A stretch of 7,971 nt of DNA from Spirochaetales bacterium (GTDB taxonomy: Bacteria; Spirochaetota; Spirochaetia; ARS1246), in assembly GCA_018644745.1 (NCBI GenBank), contig JABGPX010000581.1, forward strand, positions 1 through 7,971, written 5' to 3'. The notes below the pieces were generated by a model that made no database searches, was not told the DNA's origin, and saw only the letters and a program-made list of their open reading frames with translations. A program made the position numbers and the translations under genes. Every line of letters starts with the position of its first letter. Positions within the stretch are counted from its first letter, which is position 1. Shown in pieces: positions 1-5,942 of this stretch.

Positions 1-2515
1 CGATCGAATCGAGTACAAGCTCGACATCGCTGTATGCTACTTTTCCAGTATTGTCACTCCCACGGATTCGGAGAGAGATCGTGCCGTCGAGCATCAAAGC
101 TGTGTCCACATCATAATGCCAGGTAACAGCCGTATCGTCAGGTGATCGCGTGTCCTCGACTACCGGCAGGTAAATATCGGTGGAATTTACATCGATATCT
201 ACAGCAGATACGCCGAAACCGTCGTCGGCGGTGCCGCTGACGGTAAAATTGCCGTTAACATACGAGCCTTGAAAATTCGAGACTATTGTTCGCGCACCAA
301 CATCAATTTGAGTAAGGGCTACCGCCGGGGCACCGTTATCGATGAGAAAATCAACAACTCCTGATGTTACCGGTACCGGGGGAGTACTAATGTCCATTGC
401 CGTGATTTCAAAGGTATGATCGCCTTCAGGCAGAGCCGTAAGCACGTGCTCCCAGTTCACCGAAAGTCCGGAACCAGACTTATTTGTTACTGGCACCCAT
501 GCGCCCGCATCGATTCTCACCTCGATAGTGGCAAGATCCACGGCATCATCGTCGATTATCCGCCCTATTATTGACGCTGATCCAAAAAATGCATTGTCGG
601 TGGAGGCACCGGCTTCGTCGACGTTATCGAAGAAAATGACCGGTATGTCGCTTGTTTGATCAATTGTGAGTGAAAGGCTCTCGATCCGGGTATTACCCGC
701 CGCATCGAGGGCAGTCATTGAGATGGCAAAAGGACCATCCGGGTATGCGGTAGTGTCGGCGGTTTTATACCATCTAAATTCCGTACTATCCTGAGTATCG
801 CCAGGATCTCTGTCGAGTTCGTTTACCGTGTCGCTGAGCGTATACGTATCGCCACCGATATTTAGGGCAAGACTTTCAATCGGGCTCACGTTTTGAGTAG
901 TTCCTTGAAGGAGGAGATCTCCATTCACAATGTCGCCGGTCGATATGCCAAGGAAAGTTACTACCGGAACCACAGTATCGATAAATACCTGCAGGTTTTC
1001 TGATGATGTTTTGCCGCCTGTATCGGTAACCTTCGCTCGGAGTTGCATTGTCCCGTCGTCCGAATTGTCGCCAGCTACGGTTACGTCGTGGCTCCAGGCC
1101 CATTCCTTCGTACCGTCTACTTCCGTAAAAGTGGCGATATCAAATGCGGTCACGGAGATATAATCGGTTGCGTCCCCAATGAGAATATCAACCGCTGCAA
1201 CACCTACTGTGTCACGAACAGTTCCTTCGAGAGTAAATGAATCATTGAGATACGAGCCCTGCAGCCCTGAGGTTATCTCGTCAATACCAATCGCTATCTT
1301 TGAAAACAGCACGACAGGAACACCTGAATCGATGGTGAAGTTTATTACCGATGAGGCTGCGTCACGACCGTTGATATCAGTAGCACGCAGTTCTAACGTG
1401 TGGGCTCCTTCCTCAAGAAGCGCCAGGTTATACTCCCACGCCACGGATATCCCGGAGCCGGTAGTATCGGCCACCGCTTCCCAAGCCGCGGAGTCGAAAC
1501 GAATTTCTATCGAGCCGGGGAGTATGCCGTCATCATCTCGGATGGTACCGACGGCCAGGGCTCCTTCTCCCAACACTGGGTTGTCAACCGAAGGAGAGCT
1601 GAAGTCGAATACCGGTAGATCCAGGTCCTGATTAATCTGCAACGGCAATTCTGTCCGCCGTATAACCTCGAGAGCTGATGGTGTTACCGAAAGGCCTACT
1701 ACGACTTCAGGTTTATCCAGTCTATACAACTGCTCTACGGTAAGGGCATCACCGCCGTTTGCGGTTCTTACGTCATCATCGTAATAGAAATAGCTGTTCT
1801 GAGCCCCGGCACGGTCGGTAGCAGTTACTAAAAAGACATAATCTTCCGATGTTGGTGTATAAAACCCGCTTCTGAATTGATAACTCCAGCTGTTGGTGCC
1901 CTCCGCTGTCGCTATATGGGTTCCAGTGGCGGCACCGGTCGAATCAAATAATTCTATCTCGGTACCTAATGAATCGAAAACCGCAACAGTTACGCTTGAT
2001 ATGCCTGCGTCATCAGCTGCTTCCCCACGAATAGTAATGTAATCGTTGAACTGCTGGGTATCGACGCCAGCGGGGTTATTTACAAGCACTGTTGGCGGAC
2101 GATTATCTATATATACCAGCAGGCTCTTCTCAACGGTTTTTCCGGCTGTATCGGTCACCACCAACCTAACTTCTATTTCCCCATCATCGAAGGAGATGGT
2201 GTCGAATTCGTATGGATAGACCTCATCTTCGCCTTGTTCAACAAACTCGCTGATTGCATCAAAAGCTTCGGTCACGTCCTCACCAACAAAGACTTCGAGG
2301 GTCGCGATTCCAGCATCATCACTGAAAGTCAGCTCCAGTAACGCTGCGCCGGAGACATACTCCCCGTTTTCGGGCGAAAGAATCTCCAGCGACGGCGGAG
2401 TTATATCCACCGAATCACCAAGACCTACCTGGAAAAGCTTGTCACAGGTTGTTAGCAGTAAAATCGTCGAAGCCATGAGAGCTATTGCTGCGATTTTTCT
2501 TTTCATTGTCGCCAT
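1..2515 (-). CDS. Large Ig-like-repeat surface lipoprotein, 3' end outside window
   Basis: The frame stays open from the ATG at 2515 to the left edge, giving 838 codons without a stop; the C-terminus is missing. Residues 1-24 form a lipoprotein signal: a basic start (MATMKRK), a hydrophobic stretch, and the lipobox LTTC with Cys24. Thr at -1 is off the usual consensus but fits the relaxed spirochaetal lipobox. The rest is a chain of beta-rich domains with Ig-like hallmarks: linkers such as IDNRPPTVLV, IDSGVPVVLF and IDNGAPAVAL, D-D-G/A turns, and closing ATDxAG/VTDTGG strands. Domains begin near residues 40, 139, 300, 400, 515, 624 and 727. It probably sits on the cell envelope as an adhesion, scaffold or polymer-binding protein, but no catalytic domain is seen and the ligand is unknown. 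The start is set by GGACGGTGG just upstream; an in-frame ATG at 2506 is the alternative. The product lies divergent from the flavodiiron gene. Confidence 0.93.
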   Translation of the reverse strand, partial: MATMKRKIAAIALMASTILLLTTCDKLFQVGLGDSVDITPPSLEILSPENGEYVSGAALLELTFSDDAGIATLEVFVGEDVTEAFDAISEFVEQGEDEVYPYEFDTISFDDGEIEVRLVVTDTAGKTVEKSLLVYIDNRPPTVLVNNPAGVDTQQFNDYITIRGEAADDAGISSVTVAVFDSLGTEIELFDSTGAATGTHIATAEGTNSWSYQFRSGFYTPTSEDYVFLVTATDRAGAQNSYFYYDDDVRTANGGDALTVEQLYRLDKPEVVVGLSVTPSALEVIRRTELPLQINQDLDLPVFDFSSPSVDNPVLGEGALAVGTIRDDDGILPGSIEIRFDSAAWEAVADTTGSGISVAWEYNLALLEEGAHTLELRATDINGRDAASSVINFTIDSGVPVVLFSKIAIGIDEITSGLQGSYLNDSFTLEGTVRDTVGVAAVDILIGDATDYISVTAFDIATFTEVDGTKEWAWSHDVTVAGDNSDDGTMQLRAKVTDTGGKTSSENLQVFIDTVVPVVTFLGISTGDIVNGDLLLQGTTQNVSPIESLALNIGGDTYTLSDTVNELDRDPGDTQDSTEFRWYKTADTTAYPDGPFAISMTALDAAGNTRIESLSLTIDQTSDIPVIFFDNVDEAGASTDNAFFGSASIIGRIIDDDAVDLATIEVRIDAGAWVPVTNKSGSGLSVNWEHVLTALPEGDHTFEITAMDISTPPVPVTSGVVDFLIDNGAPAVALTQIDVGARTIVSNFQGSYVNGNFTVSGTADDGFGVSAVDIDVNSTDIYLPVVEDTRSPDDTAVTWHYDVDTALMLDGTISLRIRGSDNTGKVAYSDVELVLDSI
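2..646 (-). repeat. Supra-domain repeat, copy 2 (residues 624-838)
   Basis: This is the second copy of the two-domain repeat. It carries IPVIFF, IDDDA, IEVRIDAGAWVPV, KSGSGLSVNWEHVL, LPEGDHTFEITAMD, IDNGAPAV, QGSYVNGNFTVSGTA, GVSAVDIDV and SDNTGKVAYS, matching copy 1 in order. The offset is 328 residues at the GSG motif, 330 at QGSY and 324 near the ends. A differently built domain (about residues 515-620, with GDIVNGDLLLQG and ALDAAGNTR) separates the copies, so the pattern is A-B-C-A-B and may continue beyond the window edge. Confidence 0.85.
974..1618 (-). repeat. Supra-domain repeat, copy 1 (residues 300-514)
   Basis: This is the first copy of a two-domain protein repeat inside the lipoprotein. 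It opens with LPVFDF, then RDDDG, then IEIRFDSAAWEAV, TTGSGISVAWEYNL, LLEEGAHTLELRATD, IDSGVPVV, QGSYLNDSFTLEGTV, GVAAVDILIG and VTDTGGKTSS. Each of these has a counterpart in the same order in the copy at 2-646. The copies have diverged clearly at amino-acid and DNA level, so this is an old duplication and not a recent tandem array. Confidence 0.85.
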
Positions 2516-2536
2516 GTTATCCACCGTCCTGTTGGC

Positions 2537-2562
2537 GTACAGCTATTCAAGATCAACTGTAC
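2537..2562. promoter_or_regulatory. Dyad GTACAG-N14-CTGTAC upstream of the lipoprotein gene
   Basis: GTACAG at 2537-2542 and CTGTAC at 2557-2562 form an exact 6-bp inverted repeat whose half-sites start 20 bp apart, close to two helical turns. It ends 22 bp before the lipoprotein ATG, just upstream of its ribosome-binding site. The same half-sites recur in the flavodiiron leader at 2880-2906. It could be a dimeric regulator site or a stem in the leader RNA; the sequence does not decide between these. Confidence 0.45.
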
Positions 2563-2726
2563 TGATTACCCATACCCTTTGTGTCAGGTATGAGAGCACC
2601 AGATAAATATATCCCATCCCCCATGAATAACACGATTTTTAGGAGGGAAATGATTTTCTGACAGTTCGCCGGTTCATTATCGGCAACTCTCCGTATAAGG
2701 GCTAGCACATAAACGAGGGGTTATAA

Positions 2727-2754
2727 TTGACTTATTGGCGTTAGTAGATATATT
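2727..2754 (+). promoter_or_regulatory. Predicted sigma-70 promoter for the flavodiiron gene
   Basis: TTGACT at 2727-2732 (5 of 6 matches to TTGACA) and TATATT at 2749-2754 (5 of 6 matches to TATAAT) are separated by 16 bp. This predicts a transcript start near 2761 and a leader of about 165 nt before the flavodiiron ATG at 2928. It is the best promoter-like pair I found in the window. The long leader would contain the hairpins at 2827-2874 and 2880-2906. Confidence 0.6.
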
Positions 2755-2760
2755 ACGCCA
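2736..2760. promoter_or_regulatory. Possible operator TGGCGT-N13-ACGCCA overlapping the promoter
   Basis: An exact 6-bp inverted repeat has arms at 2736-2741 and 2755-2760, with starts 19 bp apart. The left arm lies in the promoter spacer and the right arm covers the stretch between the -10 box and the predicted start, so a bound dimer would occlude RNA polymerase. The placement is what a repressor operator would have. The regulator is not encoded in the window. Confidence 0.4.
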
Positions 2761-2826
2761 GGACTGTTTTTTATGGATTTATTCCGGCAAACATCGACTA
2801 TTATCTGCATAAAGTTGATCCAAGTC

Positions 2827-2874
2827 ATGTTGTTCTCCTCACCAAAGCGGTATTTTAAACCGCAAGAACAACAT
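2827..2874 (+). promoter_or_regulatory. Long imperfect hairpin in flavodiiron leader
   Basis: The outer arms ATGTTGTTCT (2827-2836) and AGAACAACAT (2865-2874) are exactly complementary over 10 bp. Inside them GCGGT (2847-2851) and ACCGC (2859-2863) form a second 5-bp stem with a 7-nt AT-rich loop. The stems are joined by 10 unpaired nt on the 5' side and 1 nt on the 3' side. No T-run follows on either strand, so it is not a standard terminator. It lies in the predicted leader RNA, 53 nt before the start codon, and may influence mRNA stability or translation, or be a DNA site. It matches no riboswitch class that I recognise. Confidence 0.5.
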
Positions 2875-2879
2875 CGCAG

Positions 2880-2906
2880 GTACAGCAGTGAGAAGAAACT
2901 CTGTAC
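2880..2906. promoter_or_regulatory. Dyad GTACAG-N15-CTGTAC upstream of the flavodiiron gene
   Basis: GTACAG at 2880-2885 and CTGTAC at 2901-2906 repeat the half-sites found at 2537-2562, here with starts 21 bp apart. As RNA the stem can be extended (TACAG, bulged C, AGT against ACTCTGTA), closing an 8-nt purine loop 10 nt before the AAGGA ribosome-binding site at 2917-2921. It could therefore be either a protein-binding site or a translational control hairpin. Confidence 0.45.
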
Positions 2907-2916
2907 TCGAGAAAAA

Positions 2917-2921
2917 AAGGA
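2917..2921 (+). promoter_or_regulatory. Ribosome-binding site of the flavodiiron gene
   Basis: AAGGA lies 6 nt before the ATG at 2928 in an A-rich stretch, supporting that start. Confidence 0.7.
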
Positions 2922-2927
2922 AAAGAA

Positions 2928-4118
2928 ATGAAGACGAAAATAAAAAATGAAGTCTACTGGGTTGGCAAAATCGACTGGGAGCTACGAAAGTTTCATGGAG
3001 ACGAATACTCAACCCACCGTGGGTCCTCATATAACTCATATTTGATCCAGGATGAGAAAACCGCGCTAATCGATACCGTGTGGGCTCCGTTCAACAGAGA
3101 ATATGTGGAAAACCTGGCGGCGGAAATCGACTTGAATGAGATCGACTATATAATAATCAATCATTCTGAAAGCGATCACAGCGGGGCGCTTCCCGAGCTT
3201 ATGCGGCGCATTCCCAACGTCCCAATTTACTGCACCGCAAACGGCGTTCAGGCCTTGAAAGGGCATTATCATCAGAACTGGAACTTCAACGTAGTAAAAA
3301 CCGGTGACCGTTTAAGCCTCGGGAGTCGAGATCTGATATTTGTCGAGGCCCCAATGCTGCATTGGCCGGACACCATGTTCAGCTACCTGACAAAGGATAA
3401 CATTCTATTCAGCAATGACGCGTTCGGACAACACTATGCAACTGAATTCTTATTCAACGATAAGGTTGACCAGTGCGAGTTGATGGCTGAGGCACTGAAG
3501 TATTACGCAAATATCCTCACGCCGTTTAATAAGCTCGTACAGAAGAAGATCGCCGAATTTCTCTCGCTCGAACTGCCCCTCGACATAATCTGCACCAGCC
3601 ACGGAGTGATCTGGCGGGATAATCCAGTCCAGATAGTCGAAAAGTATCTCGAATGGTCTAATAATTATCAAGAGAACCAGGTAACGATCATTTACGATAC
3701 CATGTGGAACGGCACGAAAATATTGGCCGAAAAAATCGTTGAAGGACTCGCATCAGCCACTCCCGATGTTACCGTGAAACTCTTAAATAGCGCAAAGACG
3801 GACAAAAACGATATCATAGCAGAAGTTTTCAAATCGAAAGCAGTCTTAGTGGGTTCACCGACAGTTAATCGGGGGATACTCACGTCTATCGCAGCACTTA
3901 TGGAAGAGATTCGAGGTTTGGGTTTCCGGGGAAAGAAGGCCGCGGCGTTTGGTACGTATGGCTGGAGCGGTGAGTCGGTGAAACAAGTAAGTGAACTGCT
4001 CAAAGGAGCAGGATTTTCTGTTATCGGCGAAGGATTAAAAGCAATGTGGAGTCCCAATGACCAAGCCAAAGCAGATGCTGTCGAGTATGGCCGAAAGATC
4101 GCGGGGTTATTTAAATAA
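2928..4118 (+). CDS. A-type flavodiiron protein (oxygen/nitric oxide reductase)
   Basis: This 396-residue cytoplasmic enzyme reduces O2 to water and/or NO to N2O at a non-haem di-iron site, using electrons from its FMN. Residues 1 to about 250 are a metallo-beta-lactamase-like domain with all six expected ligands: H79-x-E81-x-D83, H145 (in LHWPDT), D164 (in SNDAFG) and H225 (in TSHG). Residues from about 252 are a flavodoxin domain with YDTMWNGT, GSPTVNRG and FGTYGWSGE loops for FMN. Length is that of the two-domain rubredoxin:oxygen oxidoreductase class; no rubredoxin or flavin-reductase domain is fused, so electrons must come from a separate rubredoxin or similar carrier not seen here. The ATG follows AAGGA with 6-nt spacing. 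It appears to be a single gene with its own promoter, convergent with the sugar operon. O2 versus NO preference cannot be read from sequence. Confidence 0.96.
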   Translation: MKTKIKNEVYWVGKIDWELRKFHGDEYSTHRGSSYNSYLIQDEKTALIDTVWAPFNREYVENLAAEIDLNEIDYIIINHSESDHSGALPELMRRIPNVPIYCTANGVQALKGHYHQNWNFNVVKTGDRLSLGSRDLIFVEAPMLHWPDTMFSYLTKDNILFSNDAFGQHYATEFLFNDKVDQCELMAEALKYYANILTPFNKLVQKKIAEFLSLELPLDIICTSHGVIWRDNPVQIVEKYLEWSNNYQENQVTIIYDTMWNGTKILAEKIVEGLASATPDVTVKLLNSAKTDKNDIIAEVFKSKAVLVGSPTVNRGILTSIAALMEEIRGLGFRGKKAAAFGTYGWSGESVKQVSELLKGAGFSVIGEGLKAMWSPNDQAKADAVEYGRKIAGLFK

Positions 4119-4156
4119 GAAGAGCAGGAGTTACGGTCTCAGGAAAGATACATTAC
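4119..4156. other. Short convergent gap without a clear terminator
   Basis: Only 38 bp separate the flavodiiron stop from the end of the MalG-like permease gene on the opposite strand. I see no GC-rich hairpin followed by a T-run in either direction; the best stem is about 3 bp. The two transcripts may overlap at their 3' ends or end by another mechanism. Confidence 0.6.
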
Positions 4157-4978
4157 CTATCCCTTTACAGCGCCGGCAGTCATACCGGATACGAGATATT
4201 TCTGACCAACAATATAGAGAATTATGACCGGAGCGATAGTCACGATTACGTCGGCATACACCAGATTCCATTCTGAAACCCGCCTGCCGTAGAAATTGTA
4301 TACCGCCAGCGTCATCGTCCATTTTCTTGAATTGTTCAATACATAAAGGGGCAGCATAAACTCATTCCACGCGTTCATGAAGTTGATGAGTATGACCGTA
4401 ATGGTAACTGGTTTCAGCAGCGGGAAAATGATTTGGGTAAAGGCCCTAAACGGTTTGCATCCGTCTATCAATGCCGACTCATCCATCGATCGCGGTATTG
4501 TACTCACAAAACCGAAGTAGAGAAAAATACTGAAAGGAAGAAGCAGCGCTCCGTACAAGAGAATGATACCTGCGTAGGTATTCATGAGCTGCACGACCTG
4601 GAGCGATCGAATGACCGTAATCATGTTCAGATGAGCAACAAGACCGAGAAGGAAATAATAGTATATTACCTTATTCATCCGGCTTCGTCTTCTGGAGAGC
4701 ACAAACGCGGCCAGGCTGGAGCTGACCAGACTGACAGCCACACTTAGAGTGCTAATCAGCAGACTGTTGAAAAAAGACCGGACAAGCCTGCCCTCGCGTA
4801 TCACTGTAGGATAGTTTTCCCAGTGAAACACCGATGGAAGGCTCAAGTTCATTAAGTTTGCCCCCGCGCGGTCTTTTAGCGAATTCACAAGTACGAGGAA
4901 AAATGGTATCAGTACCACGAGGCTGAAGAGCCATAATGCCAGCTCATAGGCGAAGCGGTTGATAGTTTTAGATCTCAC
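4157..4978 (-). CDS. CUT1 sugar ABC transporter permease, MalG-like
   Basis: This is a 273-residue inner-membrane subunit of a carbohydrate importer. It has about six hydrophobic segments, near residues 13-33, 72-93, 104-122, 135-158, 191-210 and 240-262. The cytoplasmic EAA-type loop that contacts the ATPase is at about 164-190 (SMDESALIDGC...IIFPLLKP), and the C-terminus GMTAGAVKG is typical of MalG-like permeases. The start is GTG at 4978, preceded by GGAGG with 7-nt spacing. That GTG overlaps the TGA of the upstream permease gene in a GTGA arrangement, which points to translational coupling and balanced production of the two subunits. It is the last gene of the operon; no ATPase gene follows. 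Family and role are clear, the sugar is not. Confidence 0.95.
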   Translation of the reverse strand: MRSKTINRFAYELALWLFSLVVLIPFFLVLVNSLKDRAGANLMNLSLPSVFHWENYPTVIREGRLVRSFFNSLLISTLSVAVSLVSSSLAAFVLSRRRSRMNKVIYYYFLLGLVAHLNMITVIRSLQVVQLMNTYAGIILLYGALLLPFSIFLYFGFVSTIPRSMDESALIDGCKPFRAFTQIIFPLLKPVTITVILINFMNAWNEFMLPLYVLNNSRKWTMTLAVYNFYGRRVSEWNLVYADVIVTIAPVIILYIVGQKYLVSGMTAGAVKG

Positions 4979-5892
4979 GCTAATGCCTCCTCATTTCTGT
5001 TGAGTACTCCGAGGACGGCGAATGCAACGACAGTTGTAATCAAAAAAATTACTACTCCGAGGGCTGTGGCAAAGCCGTACCTGCCTGCGGAAAACTCATA
5101 AAAAACAGCCGTGTTCATCACCCCTGTGGCGTACCCAGGGCCTCCTCGGGTAAGCACAAATATGATATCAAAAACCTTTAAACCCCGGATGATATTCAGG
5201 ATGATATTTACCGTAAAGGCAGGTTTGAGAAACGGCAATGTAATTCTCATAAATTTCTGAATAGCATTCGCTCCGTCGATTTCCGCCGCCTCATAATACA
5301 TATTGGGAATCACCTGAAGACCCGCGAGAAAGATGACCATGCAGTATCCCGAGAGGCGCCAAACTTCGACCGACATCACCGCTCCCATGGCCGTGGAAAT
5401 GTCGGTAAGCCATTGCCGGGTAAGTCCCTCCAGACCTGCCGAAGATAACATCCTGTTGAGAAGTCCGTAGACCGGATGAAAAATCGAGGTAAATACTAGG
5501 CCGATAACCAGCGGCGAAAGTACAACGGGGAGATAAAACACCGTGCGCAATATGCTCTTCGTCTTGAGCTTGTGATTGACTGCCAGAGCGAGCATGAGTC
5601 CAATTCCGACTTTGAGGATCGTGGTGACGGCGGCAAATTTTAATGTATTGGCAAGGAATGAAAGACTCCTTCCCGCGACAGAGAAGATCTCTTTGAAGTT
5701 TTCGAATCCAATATAGGAGATCTTTGTGGAATACGAGTTCCAGTTGGTCAGGGAAAACCCAAACCCCAGAAGACTCGGCAGGATAAAGAGAGCCGAGTAG
5801 AGCAAGAGCGCCGGGATAAGGAAATAGCTCGGGTATATAGACTGGTGTTTCACACGAACTCTCCGCATTGCGGTAAAATCCAAGCCGGACAT
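4975..5892 (-). CDS. CUT1 sugar ABC transporter permease, MalF-like
   Basis: This 305-residue inner-membrane protein pairs with the MalG-like subunit to form the transport channel. The first membrane segment is at about 21-48, with further ones near 81-106, 117-138, 171-193, 225-246 and 274-297. The EAA loop is textbook (YYEAAEIDGAN...ITLPFLKP, about 199-224), and LTRGGPGYATGVMNTAVFYE follows at about 247-266, as in MalF/UgpA-type proteins. It lacks the extra N-terminal segments and large periplasmic loop of enteric MalF and resembles the shorter common type. The start at 5892 has no good ribosome-binding site (CTACCTGG precedes it); ATG at 5868 is an alternative with no better site. It lies 50 bp after the binding-protein gene and overlaps the next gene by 4 bp. 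Confidence 0.95.
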   Translation of the reverse strand: MSGLDFTAMRRVRVKHQSIYPSYFLIPALLLYSALFILPSLLGFGFSLTNWNSYSTKISYIGFENFKEIFSVAGRSLSFLANTLKFAAVTTILKVGIGLMLALAVNHKLKTKSILRTVFYLPVVLSPLVIGLVFTSIFHPVYGLLNRMLSSAGLEGLTRQWLTDISTAMGAVMSVEVWRLSGYCMVIFLAGLQVIPNMYYEAAEIDGANAIQKFMRITLPFLKPAFTVNIILNIIRGLKVFDIIFVLTRGGPGYATGVMNTAVFYEFSAGRYGFATALGVVIFLITTVVAFAVLGVLNRNEEALA

Positions 5893-5903
5893 CCAGGTAG
5901 AAT

Positions 5904-5917
5904 GTGCCCGGTGCCCG
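5904..5917 (-). repeat. Tandem 7-bp repeat between binding-protein and permease genes
   Basis: On the minus strand CGGGCAC occurs twice back to back in the 50-bp gap after the binding-protein gene. The GC-rich patch can form only a short stem (CCGG-TGC-CCGG). Hairpins in this place are known in other sugar operons to favour the binding-protein message, but this one is too small to assign that role firmly. Confidence 0.35.
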
Positions 5918-5942
5918 GCATGGTTAGCTTATGTCAGATAGT

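Larger units (their letters stand above)
2516..2927. other. Divergent intergenic region between lipoprotein and flavodiiron genes
   Basis: These 412 bp hold no credible protein gene on either strand. They contain the start signals of both flanking genes, a plus-strand promoter near 2727-2754 with an overlapping dyad, a long imperfect hairpin at 2827-2874, and two copies of a GTACAG...CTGTAC dyad. I could not find a convincing -35/-10 pair for the leftward lipoprotein gene; a lone TATATT at 2611-2606 on the minus strand has no good -35 partner. Confidence 0.8.

Noticed and set aside
876..1631. Several short open frames on both strands, the longest 150 codons on the plus strand at 1179-1631
   Set aside because: They lie inside the continuous lipoprotein gene on the minus strand, have no recognisable domains, and are low-complexity Ser/Arg-rich shadows of its codon pattern.
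2641..2661. Perfect AGGAGG followed by ATG ATT TTC TGA on the plus strand, a three-codon frame
   Set aside because: The spacing to the ATG is only 3 nt, the frame encodes three residues, and it lies upstream of the predicted plus-strand promoter, so it is probably not transcribed.
3066..4069. Minus-strand open frames opposite the flavodiiron gene (125, 73 and 68 codons)
   Set aside because: They are antisense to a clearly functional enzyme gene and show no family motifs or ribosome-binding sites.
4107..4118. Perfect 12-bp palindrome TTATTTAAATAA at the end of the flavodiiron gene
   Set aside because: It is AT-only, overlaps the last codons and the stop, and has no T-run after it; it is too weak for a terminator and explained by coding sequence.
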